A DNA stretch of 64,000 nucleotides from Bacteroidales bacterium (GTDB lineage Bacteria; Bacteroidota; Bacteroidia; Bacteroidales; UBA932): NCBI GenBank assembly GCA_017631875.1, contig JAGBSL010000015.1, positions 1 to 64,000 on the forward strand, written 5' to 3'. The stretch's first letter is position 1. Every line of letters starts with the position of its first letter. Positions 48,914 to 57,588 of this stretch are shown in pieces. The notes under the pieces are model-generated. The model saw only the letters and a program-made list of their open reading frames with translations, was not told the DNA's origin and did no database searches. Position numbers and translations under genes: made by a program.

Positions 48914-49827
48914 TATTTGCCAAGCATATCAAGTCTGGCCTGAGCCTGAATCCTGTCGGACTCTGTCCCGTGCTCCACAAGCATCTGAAGGTATTTCTTC
49001 TCCATCTTCACATTGCCCAGCCTTCTTGACGCCAGAGCGCTGTTCCTTATGGAGATATAATCATCCGGATGCTTCTTGAGCACCTTATTATAATATTTGA
49101 GTGCGGTCTTGAAATCTTTCTTGACCAACATATGATATGAGCCCAGATTGCTCATGAATCCCGGATTGTCTGGATAATGTCCAAGCATCACCTCAGATAA
49201 TTTTCTGAAGGCCTCATATGAACCTGAGGTTCCCAATGTATAAAAACTCACACAATACTCCTGCATAGCCGAGGCAAAGAAATCATCATCTGCCGGCTGT
49301 CCGTCATACGTCCATTTCTCCTTACCTGCATTGAAGTCATTTACCAGAGAAAGAAGGTTAGCCAGAGCCATATCCGGACTTTCCCTTTCATATGAAATAT
49401 AGGCATTAGCCTTCATGAAACGAAAGTCAAGACGTTCCGGATACATCGCTATCGCCCTATCTACGGAAGCTACAGCCTCTCTGAAGCACTCGTCATCATA
49501 TTTGAGTACTTCGAAATAGTACACGTCAGCTCCAGTGCTGTCCTTCAATGCCAGCATGGCATCCATTCCCAGATATTTCTTCTGTGACCTTGCCACGACT
49601 TCCGTACCCTGTCCCTTGGTCAGCCAGAAATTGAACTTTGCGGTAAGCATCTTGTCATTATCTGGCTGGGCCTCGGCCCAGTTCTCAAGAAGGGTTCCCA
49701 CACCGACTCCTGACGGGCCGACCCTCTCGACAAGGAGGTTATATTTTCGTTCAAAGTCCTGTGCTGGTGCCACAGAAGGCAGAAGAAGGACTAGTGCAGC
49801 GGCAAGGGCCGCAAACTTTATTTTCAT
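48913..49827 (-). CDS. Exported tetratricopeptide repeat protein
   Basis: 304 residues with a cleavable signal (LVLLLPSVAPAQD). TPR helices are clear in the C-terminal half: YPDNPGFMSNLGSYHMLVKK, DFKTALKYYNKVLKKHPDDY and ISIRNSALASRRLG (about 210-275). An earlier pair lies around 120-145 (ASVDRAIAMYPERLDFRFMK). Probably a periplasmic interaction scaffold. The ATG lies six bases after the rsmF stop, directly downstream of an intergenic repeat. No enzymatic motif. Confidence 0.85.
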   Translation of the reverse strand: MKIKFAALAAALVLLLPSVAPAQDFERKYNLLVERVGPSGVGVGTLLENWAEAQPDNDKMLTAKFNFWLTKGQGTEVVARSQKKYLGMDAMLALKDSTGADVYYFEVLKYDDECFREAVASVDRAIAMYPERLDFRFMKANAYISYERESPDMALANLLSLVNDFNAGKEKWTYDGQPADDDFFASAMQEYCVSFYTLGTSGSYEAFRKLSEVMLGHYPDNPGFMSNLGSYHMLVKKDFKTALKYYNKVLKKHPDDYISIRNSALASRRLGNVKMEKKYLQMLVEHGTESDRIQAQARLDMLGK

Positions 49828-49830
49828 AAT

Positions 49831-49866
49831 TTATTATTTATATATTTCGTCCCTACCCGGGACGGG
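49831..49866 (-). repeat. Dispersed repeat (TCCCGGGYAGGGACGAAA type) overlapping the 3' end of rsmF
   Basis: On the minus strand CGTCCCGGGTAGGGACGAAA is followed by an AT-rich AAATAATAAA tail that ends at the TPR gene start. The same GC palindrome plus AT tail occurs twice at 54350-54433 before dprA. The left part encodes the last residues of RsmF. Confidence 0.7.
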
Positions 49867-51243
49867 CTTGATATCCATTCTGATTCGGCGGCTCTGGGGG
49901 TGGAGGCTGTTGCAGCGGTTGCCGAGGTTTTTAACAAAGCCCAAAGGAAGTCCCTGGTATCTTATGAGCAGATAGCCGAGCGGAGCCTCTGGGAATGTCA
50001 CGTTGTCCCTATGCAGAAATGCCAGCGCCTTATCCCTGTCCACCTCAGCCGACGGATATGCATCCGGCGAGAGCATGATGGACAATGCCAGGTCTGCATC
50101 CGGAACAAAGTTCTTACCCTTGACGGTTCCGAGAGCACATCCAGCCGCAAGCACATGGAGAGCCTGCTCCAACATAGTCACATCTGCCGATATGTTCTCC
50201 GGAACGGCTATCACAGTCTCCCCTTTCTGCCTGAGCACGACCTTCCTGGTAACAAGTCCGTCCAGCCCCTTAGGCAGCGGCTGCTCCTTAGTGTTCCTTG
50301 GCGTCTTGGCAGATCTGGACCTGATCTCACGGAATTCGACATCCGATGTCTTGCGAAGTGCCGAGCAATACTGTCCTTCGCCGTCCACATGCCCCGGAAC
50401 AAGGTTATAGCCCACTTCGGTCCTGATCACACCCGGCATGCCTCCGAGCACATCTTCTGCAAAGATGCACTCAGCACCAAGTTCCTGTGCGGCCCAAAGG
50501 ACATTAAGGTCATTTTCATATCTGTTGAATGTGCAGGTCGAATATATGAAGATGCCGCCAGGCGCAAGCGACGGCCAGACATCGGCAAGTATCCTTCTCT
50601 GGCGTGCCTGACAAAGTGCAACATTATCCTCAGACCATTGGCGCACTGCTTCCTCGTCCTTACGGAACATACCCTCGCCAGAGCAAGGAACGTCAGCCAA
50701 TATGATATCGAAATATCCCGGCAGCGACGGAAACGCGTTAGGGTCATCAGATGTCACGACGACATTAGGATCACCCCACAATGCGACATTGGCTGCCAGA
50801 ACTCCGGCTCTGGCCTTCATGACCTCATTCGACACGAGGATGAATCCGTCCCCCAATGCCTCCCGAAGCGACGCTGCCAAGTCAGTAGTCTTTCCTCCCG
50901 GAGCAGCACAAAGATCCAGAACCCTCAAAGGTCTTCCCTCCGGCTTCCTTACCTGCGCGAGAAGTTTCCTGAACGCATAACCGACAAACATCGAAGAGGA
51001 GTCCTGTACATAATAGGCTCCTGCATGAAACAGCGGATCAAGGGTGAACACCGGTCTCTGCTGCAACTTCCTTCCGTGCTCCGCCCACAGCACCGGTTCC
51101 CCCTCCACTCCTGACGACGGCTTGAAGGGATTAAGACGCACCGAAACGGATGCGGGTGCATCAAATGCAGAAAAAGCGACAAGCGCGTTTTCGCGCCCTA
51201 TCGCCTCTTCCATGTATTTCCTGAATGTATCTCCTATGATCAT
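49834..51243 (-). CDS. rsmF: RsmF/RsmB-type RNA cytosine-C5 methyltransferase
   Basis: 469 residues. An N-terminal PUA-like segment is followed by a SAM-dependent methyltransferase domain with motif I LDLCAAPGGKTTDLAA (about 110-125), motif IV DVPCSGEGMF with one catalytic Cys, and motif VI STCTFNRYEND with the second Cys. The C-terminal RNA-binding part ends with LGYLLIRYQGLPLGFVKNLG and RIRMD. The final dozen residues (IKPVPGRDEIYK) are encoded by an intergenic-type repeat and look acquired. Likely methylates 16S rRNA; the exact site is inferred from the family. Overlaps the SRPBCC gene by four bases. Confidence 0.9.
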   Translation of the reverse strand: MIIGDTFRKYMEEAIGRENALVAFSAFDAPASVSVRLNPFKPSSGVEGEPVLWAEHGRKLQQRPVFTLDPLFHAGAYYVQDSSSMFVGYAFRKLLAQVRKPEGRPLRVLDLCAAPGGKTTDLAASLREALGDGFILVSNEVMKARAGVLAANVALWGDPNVVVTSDDPNAFPSLPGYFDIILADVPCSGEGMFRKDEEAVRQWSEDNVALCQARQRRILADVWPSLAPGGIFIYSTCTFNRYENDLNVLWAAQELGAECIFAEDVLGGMPGVIRTEVGYNLVPGHVDGEGQYCSALRKTSDVEFREIRSRSAKTPRNTKEQPLPKGLDGLVTRKVVLRQKGETVIAVPENISADVTMLEQALHVLAAGCALGTVKGKNFVPDADLALSIMLSPDAYPSAEVDRDKALAFLHRDNVTFPEAPLGYLLIRYQGLPLGFVKNLGNRCNSLHPQSRRIRMDIKPVPGRDEIYK

Positions 51244-51683
51244 TTACTGAACATTGACGGGTCAAAACCCTCAGGCATCCTGCCTTCCGACATATCGACC
51301 AGTGAATCCACGACCTTATCCAGAGCATCCTTTATCTTGCCACCGAGGATCGCCTTCATCATGAAGTTAAGGTCCGCATCCACTACGATCTGGAACTCGG
51401 TCTTATAAGGGTCGGACGCAGGATTGAAATGCAAGGTAAGGTTGAACTTGAAGGGAGCGCCATCATCCGCATAGCAGATTTTCGAATATGGAACCCTCTC
51501 GGTCACCTTCACTCCAATGCTGAAGCCTTGAACCTGGGCATGAATCCAGTCATAATCAGCCTCCACCCCTTCCTTTTTGTCCTCAGGAAGCATGGCAACG
51601 AAGTTGCGCATGTCGGTAAAAAGCATGAACAGCTCGTACGGAGCCTTGGACACAACGCCCTTTTTACTGCTTATTTCCACCAT
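51240..51683 (-). CDS. SRPBCC-fold (START-like) protein
   Basis: 147 residues. The pattern MVEISSKKGVVSKAPYELFMLFTDMRNF and FNLTLHFNPASDPYKTEFQI, ending in a long C-terminal helix (about 108-130), is typical of small START-like SRPBCC proteins of Bacteroidetes. Probably binds a hydrophobic ligand; ligand unknown. It lies three bases after pyrE and overlaps rsmF (ATGA), so it is in the middle of that operon. Confidence 0.85.
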   Translation of the reverse strand: MVEISSKKGVVSKAPYELFMLFTDMRNFVAMLPEDKKEGVEADYDWIHAQVQGFSIGVKVTERVPYSKICYADDGAPFKFNLTLHFNPASDPYKTEFQIVVDADLNFMMKAILGGKIKDALDKVVDSLVDMSEGRMPEGFDPSMFSK

Positions 51684-51686
51684 GTC

Positions 51687-52325
51687 CTACTCGTTCTTTC
51701 CCCAGGTAGAAGGAGATATTCTCCACTCCTTGAGCACTTCCTTCTCGCTTTCCTTGACATATCCGATCTCGGTAGCCACCTCAATCAGAGTGTCATAATT
51801 TGAAAGAGTTGTAAGCTCAACATTTGAGTCCTCGAATGCCTTGCGTGCCTGGTTGAAGTTGTATGAGAAGATCGCCACCATTCCGAGAACGTCAGCTCCT
51901 GCATTCACGAGCGCGTTCTTGGCAGCGAGGCTGCTCATTCCCGTAGAGATAAGATCCTCTACGATTACCACCTTTGCTCCTTCCTCGAGCAGACCCTCGA
52001 TCTGCGAGCCTGTTCCATGATCCTTTGGTTTAGGTCTTACATAGCAGAACGGCTTGCCGAGGATGTGGGCCACGAGATAACCGTGTGCAATGGCGCCTGT
52101 TGCGACACCTGCAATCACCTCTACTTCAGGATAGTTCTTCCTGATGATATCGGCCATCCACTTGCAGATACTCTCGCGGATTTCAGGATATGAGAGCACC
52201 TTTCTGTTATCACAATATATCGGAGACTTCCATCCTGATGCCCATGTAAACGGGTTCTCCGGTCTCAACATAACAGCCTTGATGTCCAGAAGGGACTTGG
52301 CTACTGCTTTCTCGATTGCTTCCAT
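51687..52325 (-). CDS. pyrE: Orotate phosphoribosyltransferase
   Basis: 212 residues. Makes OMP from orotate and PRPP in pyrimidine synthesis. The PRPP-binding motif is VVIVEDLISTGMSSLAA (about 116-132). The N-terminal segment FTWASGWKSPIYCDNRKVLS and the loop YVRPKPKDHGTGSQIEG are also characteristic. First gene of the pyrE-SRPBCC-rsmF-TPR-permease operon. A GAACTTTG element 12-19 bases before the start resembles a -7 box with one mismatch. Confidence 0.96.
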   Translation of the reverse strand: MEAIEKAVAKSLLDIKAVMLRPENPFTWASGWKSPIYCDNRKVLSYPEIRESICKWMADIIRKNYPEVEVIAGVATGAIAHGYLVAHILGKPFCYVRPKPKDHGTGSQIEGLLEEGAKVVIVEDLISTGMSSLAAKNALVNAGADVLGMVAIFSYNFNQARKAFEDSNVELTTLSNYDTLIEVATEIGYVKESEKEVLKEWRISPSTWGKNE

Positions 52326-52356
52326 AGTATTATTTTATTTTCAAAGTTCTTCTACT

Positions 52357-52364
52357 TATATTTG
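52357..52364 (+). promoter_or_regulatory. -7 promoter element TATATTTG upstream of the NUDIX gene
   Basis: Exact TAnnTTTG match on the plus strand, 55 bases before the start at 52420, in the divergent space with pyrE. Confidence 0.5.
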
Positions 52365-52419
52365 CGGGCGCATTCGGCAAAGTTAATAAATTTATTATAA
52401 TTAGTATAATTATATCGCG

Positions 52420-53031
52420 ATGCACAAGATATACATCGAAAAAAGATGCATCATAATATGTCCCCCTGACGAGCTGTCCTTGTCAGATCCGAACGCCATA
52501 CTATACAATATCGGTACCAGTGTGGACATCCCTGCCCTGGTAGGCCTGTTCGAAGCGTCTGAAACTCTCGCAAAAGTATTCATACCGACCGACGACATCG
52601 AAGGCACCTACAGAAGGATATGCGCGGAATTCGTGGAGGTGAACGCCGGCGGCGGACTTGTGTCCAACAGGAGAGGAGACTACCTGCTCATCAACAGGAA
52701 CGGCCTGTGGGATCTTCCCAAGGGACATCAGGACCCTGGTGAAGATATCAGCGTGACGGCTTTGCGCGAAGTGCAGGAGGAGACCGGCATAGACGAACTC
52801 ATGCTCCGGGACCTCATCTGCATCACCGACCACTGCTACATACGCGACGGAAAGTGGCACCTCAAGCACACATGGTGGTACGACATGCTATATACAGACC
52901 CGACAGACCTCACCCCTCAGACCGAAGAAGACATCACCAAGGCAGCATGGGTTGCAAAATCGAGCCTGCCACCATTCCTTCTGAACACATATCCATCTAT
53001 CGTTGAGGTATTCCGCGAAGCTAAAATATGA
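52420..53031 (+). CDS. NUDIX hydrolase
   Basis: 203 residues. The NUDIX box GHQDPGEDISVTALREVQEE, then TGID, fits GX5EX7REUXEEXGU. It is preceded by GLWDLPKG. The N-terminal ~75 residues form an extra domain common to a Bacteroidetes NUDIX subgroup. Likely cleaves a nucleoside diphosphate-linked compound; the substrate cannot be named. Divergent from pyrE and followed 91 bases later by queA; an AAAAAGG/CCTTTTT pair in that gap is a weak terminator candidate. Confidence 0.92.
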   Translation: MHKIYIEKRCIIICPPDELSLSDPNAILYNIGTSVDIPALVGLFEASETLAKVFIPTDDIEGTYRRICAEFVEVNAGGGLVSNRRGDYLLINRNGLWDLPKGHQDPGEDISVTALREVQEETGIDELMLRDLICITDHCYIRDGKWHLKHTWWYDMLYTDPTDLTPQTEEDITKAAWVAKSSLPPFLLNTYPSIVEVFREAKI

Positions 53032-53122
53032 TTTTTTGACAAAAAGGCCCGCTTATTGAAACCTTTTTGCAAAAAACTCGTATAATATATTGATTTTGTG
53101 ACTATAAATTTTAAAGCATCAT

Positions 53123-54172
53123 ATGAAACTTTCACAATTCCAGTTCGTACTTCCGGCTGAAAAGATCGCATCAGAACCGCCTAGATGGCGCGACGAGTGC
53201 AAGCTGATGGTCCTCAACAAAAAGACAGGAGAAATCGAGCACAAGCTCTTCAAAGATATACTTGACTACTTCGAAAAGGGCGACACATTCGTCCTTAACG
53301 ACACAAAGGTATTCCCTGCAAAGCTCCGCGGAAACAAGGAGAAGACAGGCGCCGACATCGAGGTATTCCTCCTGAGGGAGCTCAACCGCGAGCAGAGGCT
53401 CTGGGACGTGATTGTCGAGCCTGCGAGGAAGATCAGAATCGGAAACAAACTGTATTTCGGTGAGGACGACAGCCTTGTAGCTGAAGTTATCGACAACACG
53501 ACTTCAAGAGGCCGTACGCTCCGCTTCCTGTACGACGGAAGCTACGAGGACTTCAAGGAGACCCTCTTCGGACTCGGACAGACACCGGTTCCGGACTGGG
53601 TAAAGACCGAGATCACTCCGGAGGATGCAGAGAACTTCCAGACCATCTTCGCAAAGCACGAAGGTGCCGTTTCTGCTCCTGCGGCAGGACTCCACTTCAG
53701 CCGTGAGCTCTTCAACAGAATGATCCTCAAGGACATCAACAAGGCATTCATCACTCTGCACATGGGTATCGGACACTTCAGAGAGGTGGACGTTGAAGAC
53801 CTCTCGAAGCACAAGATGGACTCTGAGAGGCTGATCATCACAGAGGATGCAGCACGTCAGATCAATAGCACAAGGAAGGCTGGCCACAAGGTTCTCGCAG
53901 TAGGCATCACTGTGATCCGAGGCCTTGAAACATATACGACCACCAACGACGAGGTCAATGCTTATGACGGATGGACAAACAAGTTCATCTTCCCGCCATA
54001 CAGATTTGCAATTCCGGACGCTATCGTATCTAACTTCCACCGCCCAGGCTCAACCATGCTCATGTCCGTTGCCGCGTTCGGAGGATACGAGAACGTCATG
54101 AAGGCATACAGGACAGCCCTTGAGATGGACTACAAGTTCGGCCCTTACGGCGACGCTCTCCTTATCATCTGA
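53123..54172 (+). CDS. queA: S-adenosylmethionine:tRNA ribosyltransferase-isomerase
   Basis: 349 residues, near the family norm. Transfers and isomerises the ribose of SAM onto preQ1-tRNA to give epoxyqueuosine in the cytosol. Conserved segments are PAEKIASEPPRWRDECKLMV (N terminus), FVLNDTKVFPAKLRG, GAVSAPAAGLHFSRELF, ITLHMGIGHFREVD and NFHRPGSTMLMSVAAFGG (C terminus). Ends in a clear intrinsic terminator. Single gene. Confidence 0.97.
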   Translation: MKLSQFQFVLPAEKIASEPPRWRDECKLMVLNKKTGEIEHKLFKDILDYFEKGDTFVLNDTKVFPAKLRGNKEKTGADIEVFLLRELNREQRLWDVIVEPARKIRIGNKLYFGEDDSLVAEVIDNTTSRGRTLRFLYDGSYEDFKETLFGLGQTPVPDWVKTEITPEDAENFQTIFAKHEGAVSAPAAGLHFSRELFNRMILKDINKAFITLHMGIGHFREVDVEDLSKHKMDSERLIITEDAARQINSTRKAGHKVLAVGITVIRGLETYTTTNDEVNAYDGWTNKFIFPPYRFAIPDAIVSNFHRPGSTMLMSVAAFGGYENVMKAYRTALEMDYKFGPYGDALLII

Positions 54173-54247
54173 TGCCCGCAGACATCTGGTGATTTTAAAA
54201 AAACAGACATGATTTTAAAATAAAGAAAAAGTTTGTTTAAAATAAAT

Positions 54248-54285
54248 AAAAATCGGCATTTGGCATGCGCCAGGTGCCGATTTTT
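54248..54285 (+). terminator. Intrinsic terminator of queA
   Basis: AAAAATCGGCA (54248-54258) pairs with TGCCGATTTTT (54275-54285), with a further TTGGC/GCCAG inner stem. It is followed by CTTTATTC. It lies 75 bases after the queA stop. Confidence 0.85.
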
Positions 54286-54294
54286 CTTTATTCA

Positions 54295-54320
54295 TTTGTC
54301 CTCCCGGCCGGGAGGACAAA
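54295..54320. repeat. 26-bp perfect GC-rich palindrome
   Basis: TTTGTCCTCCCGG is followed immediately by its exact reverse complement (54295-54307 and 54308-54320), with no spacer. It lies between the queA terminator and the tandem repeats before dprA. Confidence 0.85.
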
Positions 54321-54324
54321 CTAG

Positions 54325-54433
54325 TCCAAAAGGCTCGAAGAACTTTTGGCTCGTCCCGAGTAGGGACGAAAAATATTAAATGATCCAAAAGTCTTTTGGA
54401 TCCTCCCGGGCAGGGACGAAAAATATTAAATGA
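54325..54433 (+). repeat. Two tandem repeat units upstream of dprA
   Basis: Unit 1 (54325-54383) and unit 2 (54384-54433) both begin TCCAAAAG, contain a CCAAAAG/CTTTTGG stem and a TCCCGRG-AGGGACGA element, and end in an identical 22-base tail (54362-54383 and 54412-54433). Unit 2 ends 7 bases before the dprA start codon. The same element occurs on the minus strand at 49831-49866. Confidence 0.75.
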
Positions 54434-54440
54434 CAAACAA

Positions 54441-55613
54441 ATGAACAGTTTTGAAGAGAAGGCATGCCTCTGCGCCTTGAGCAGGATCTTTGGATTCGAG
54501 CCGAAACAGGGGCTTGCGCTTATAGAGCGCATGGGATGTGCCAGCGCAGTTTTTGCGCTAGACAAGGACGGACTCGACGAACTGCTGGGACCATATTGCA
54601 GACAGCGGTTCCAGATCAGGCAGACTGCGTTTTTTGACGCAGTCAGAGAACTTGAAGCACTAGAAAAGACGGGCGTCGAATTTGTCGGATGGGGGCAGGA
54701 AGGATACCCCCTCATGCTCACAGAATGCCCCGATCCACCAATAGGGCTATATATCAAGAGCTCCACCCGTCCGCAAGACCTGTGGAGCAGACCGAAGAAC
54801 ATCGCAGTGGTCGGAACCAGAGACATCTCTCCATACGGCAAGGAATGGTGCGCAAAAGTAGTGGGAGGCCTTGCCGAAACCCAGCAGAAGCCCCTTATTG
54901 TCAGTGGCTTGGCACTAGGTACCGACATCTGCGCACATAGGACGGCAATCGAGCGCGGACTGCCGACTATCGCCGTAATGCCGACCGGTCCCGATGCCGT
55001 CTACCCGCACAGACACCTGGCATTCGCCGACCAGCTCTGCCGCACTCCGGGATGCGCGCTGATCACGGACTACCCGCCCGGCACGGCTCCGCTTCCGGTA
55101 AACTTCCTCCGCAGGAACCGCATCATCGCTGGCCTCAGCCATGCCACCGTACTTATAGAATCCAAGATAAAGGGAGGAGGCATGATGACTGCCAGACTGG
55201 CATTCTCTTACGACAGGGACGTGTTCGCGCTCCCGGGCAGGGTAGACGATATCAGGTCACAGGGATGCAACAAGATGATTGCTGAAAAAATTGCCGAACC
55301 GCTGGTCAGCGTGGAAAGTTTTCTCAAGTCTGTCTCACTGGACCGTACAAGCATCGCCTCTAACAGGGCGGATACCCTTGCTGCGGTCGAATCTTTCTAC
55401 GGAGACAGCTGCGGGAAGGACACCGTCCGCGAGATTGCGGCGCTGCTTGAATGCATCAGGAAGAACCGCGGCGCAACAATCGAGGAACTGGGAATCATGA
55501 CCGGCATTGAATACGGCAAAGCATCATCACTGATCTCCATGCTCGAGCTTGACGGCTTCATATCCATAGACCTGCTCCAGAGATGCTGCATCATATCGGA
55601 GAAAATGCGCTGA
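54441..55613 (+). CDS. dprA: DNA-processing protein DprA (DNA protecting protein, Smf family)
   Basis: 390 residues from the ATG at 54441 (MNSFEEKACLCALS). The longer frame starting 15 codons earlier is within repeat DNA. An N-terminal HhH/SAM-like region (FGFEPKQGLALIERMGCASA) precedes a Rossmann-like core with AVVGTRDISPYGKEWCAKVV and IVSGLALGTDICAHRTAIE. FLRRNRIIAGLSHATVLIES and SYDRDVFALPGRVDDIRSQG follow. A C-terminal winged-helix region ends the chain. It loads RecA onto incoming ssDNA during transformation. 33 bases before tatD. Confidence 0.95.
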   Translation: MNSFEEKACLCALSRIFGFEPKQGLALIERMGCASAVFALDKDGLDELLGPYCRQRFQIRQTAFFDAVRELEALEKTGVEFVGWGQEGYPLMLTECPDPPIGLYIKSSTRPQDLWSRPKNIAVVGTRDISPYGKEWCAKVVGGLAETQQKPLIVSGLALGTDICAHRTAIERGLPTIAVMPTGPDAVYPHRHLAFADQLCRTPGCALITDYPPGTAPLPVNFLRRNRIIAGLSHATVLIESKIKGGGMMTARLAFSYDRDVFALPGRVDDIRSQGCNKMIAEKIAEPLVSVESFLKSVSLDRTSIASNRADTLAAVESFYGDSCGKDTVREIAALLECIRKNRGATIEELGIMTGIEYGKASSLISMLELDGFISIDLLQRCCIISEKMR

Positions 55614-55646
55614 TTTTAAAAGGAAAATGCGTAGATTTGCATTTAT

Positions 55647-56414
55647 ATGCATTTCGTTGACACACATACACATCTTTATGACGAAGCATTCGCCGGCGAA
55701 GAGGCCCTGGCTGTCGCCAGAGCTATCGAGGCCGGAGTCACAAAGATGATATTGCCAGACATCGACTCGCAGACGCGCGAGGCGATGCTTAAGCTTGCGG
55801 ACAGACATGAAGGCACGCTCTTCCCATGCATAGGCCTGCACCCTACATCGGTGGATGCCGGATGGCAGGACGAGATGCTCCAGGTAGAGAAGCATCTCGA
55901 CCGAAAGATATACGCCATCGGCGAAATCGGAATGGACTGCTACTGGTCGAAGGAATTCATTCGTGAACAGGAGGAGGTTTTGCGCATACAGCTGGAAATA
56001 GCATCCCGTATGAACATGCCCGTCATCATACACTCCCGAGAATCCACTGAATTGATAATCAATATATTGAAAGAGTGTTCACATCTTGGACTGCGAGGAG
56101 TTTTCCACGCCTTCAGCGGAAGCGCTGAAACATTCAGGGAACTGCAGAAGACGGGAGATTGGTACATAGGCATCGGAGGAGTACTGACTTACAAAAAGGC
56201 TTCAATTGCCGAAACCGTCAAGCAGATTCCCCTGGAGCGGATCATGCTTGAGACCGACTCTCCGTACCTCACCCCAGTCCCGTTCCGAGGCAAGAGGAAC
56301 GAAAGCAGCTATATCCCACACATCGCAGGAAGACTGGCCGAACTGTGCGGAACCACTCTAGAGGAGGTAGCGCACACCACAACTGAAAACGCACAAAAAT
56401 TATTCGGAATATGA
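55647..56414 (+). CDS. tatD: TatD-family metal-dependent hydrolase (DNase)
   Basis: 255 residues. Metal-binding and signature segments: FVDTHTHLYDE, FPCIGLHPTSVD, AIGEIGMDCYWSKEF, IIHSRESTE, GVFHAFSGSAE and MLETDSPYLTPVPFRG. It is a TIM-barrel hydrolase of the amidohydrolase superfamily, usually a 3'-5' DNase in the cytosol. Shares the ATGA overlap with ansA. An operon with dprA is likely. Confidence 0.95.
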   Translation: MHFVDTHTHLYDEAFAGEEALAVARAIEAGVTKMILPDIDSQTREAMLKLADRHEGTLFPCIGLHPTSVDAGWQDEMLQVEKHLDRKIYAIGEIGMDCYWSKEFIREQEEVLRIQLEIASRMNMPVIIHSRESTELIINILKECSHLGLRGVFHAFSGSAETFRELQKTGDWYIGIGGVLTYKKASIAETVKQIPLERIMLETDSPYLTPVPFRGKRNESSYIPHIAGRLAELCGTTLEEVAHTTTENAQKLFGI

Positions 56415-57454
56415 CATCAAGCCAAAAGTCATCCATCCTTCTGATTTACACAGGAGGCACCATCGGAATGAAGGTAGATCCTGCCTTGCAGGCACTTACA
56501 CCGTTTGACTTCAACCAGATACTGGAGGAGGTTCCCGAGCTGAGGAAGTTCGCATACAGGATCGACTCATGGACATTCGACCCACTGATCGACTCCTCTG
56601 ACGTGGAGCCTTCGCTATGGATTTCGCTCGCTGACCTGATAGAAGAAAAGTACGACGAATACGACGGCTTCGTCATCCTTCACGGCACCGATACCATGGC
56701 ATATTCAGCCTCAGCCCTTAGCTTCATGATCGAGAACCTCAGCAAACCGGTAATCTTCACCGGCAGCCAGCTCCCTATCGGAATGCCGAGGACGGACGGC
56801 AAGGAGAATTTGATCTCGGCCGTGGAGATAGCGGCGGCAAAAGACGCTGACGGCCATGCTCTCGTGCCGGAAGTCTGCATATGCTTCGACAACATCCTGA
56901 TGAGAGGAAACAGGACATGCAAGATGAATTCAGACAATTTCAGAGCGTTCCGTTCGGAGAATCTTCCGCCTCTTGCCGAAGCGGGCATCAACATCAGATA
57001 CAACACCGGAATCATACGTCGTCCGGCATCTTGGGATGATGCGCCCATCTTCCGCAAAGCCCTGGACACCAGGGTTTCCATACTTAAGATGCACCCGGGA
57101 ATAACTCCGCAGATAGTCCGCGACATCATGTGCAGTCCGGACACCAGAGCGGTGATCATCGAGACATACGGAGCAGGCAATGCCCCGTCGAAGGAATGGT
57201 TCCTCAAGATCGTACAGGAGGCTGCCGGCATGGGCAAGATCATACTCAATGTGACTCAATGTATTGCGGGCAGCGTAAATATGGACATCTACGCTACAGG
57301 CAAGTGTCTTAAAGACGCCGGAGTCGTCAGCGGTTACGACAGCACTACGGAAAGCGCTCTGGCAAAGTTGTTCTACCTTTTGGGAACTTTCCAGGACAAC
57401 GAACAGGTGAAGATGCTTCTTGAGGAAGACCTGAGGGGAGAAATATCAAAATAA
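56411..57454 (+). CDS. ansA: Type I (cytosolic) L-asparaginase
   Basis: 347 residues with no signal peptide, so cytosolic type I. Hydrolyses asparagine to aspartate. First active-site motif IYTGGTIGM with T17; second motif LHGTDTMAYSAS with T93 and D94. VIFTGSQLPIGMPRTDGKEN and the C-terminal GAGNAPS (allosteric-domain region) are conserved. Last gene of dprA-tatD-ansA. The following 134 bases up to exbB show no hairpin terminator and only a near-match (TAACTTTA, 57555-57562) to a -7 element. Confidence 0.95.
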   Translation: MTSSQKSSILLIYTGGTIGMKVDPALQALTPFDFNQILEEVPELRKFAYRIDSWTFDPLIDSSDVEPSLWISLADLIEEKYDEYDGFVILHGTDTMAYSASALSFMIENLSKPVIFTGSQLPIGMPRTDGKENLISAVEIAAAKDADGHALVPEVCICFDNILMRGNRTCKMNSDNFRAFRSENLPPLAEAGINIRYNTGIIRRPASWDDAPIFRKALDTRVSILKMHPGITPQIVRDIMCSPDTRAVIIETYGAGNAPSKEWFLKIVQEAAGMGKIILNVTQCIAGSVNMDIYATGKCLKDAGVVSGYDSTTESALAKLFYLLGTFQDNEQVKMLLEEDLRGEISK

Positions 57455-57588
57455 TTATTGCTGATTGAAAATTAATTGCTAAATTGCACCGCATTTTTGG
57501 AGGGGCATATAATGTCCTGATGGGAAAGTTTGATATTAACTAAAAACAAATCAATAACTTTAATCAATCAAACAACACAAAAACAATT

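Noticed and set aside
49900..51114. Long plus-strand open frame opposite rsmF (404 codons)
   Set aside because: The minus-strand RsmF has all methyltransferase motifs in order; the plus-strand frame has no family resemblance.
54241..54433. CRISPR-like array before dprA
   Set aside because: There are only two repeat units, without regular spacers; the units are better explained as tandem copies of a dispersed palindromic element.
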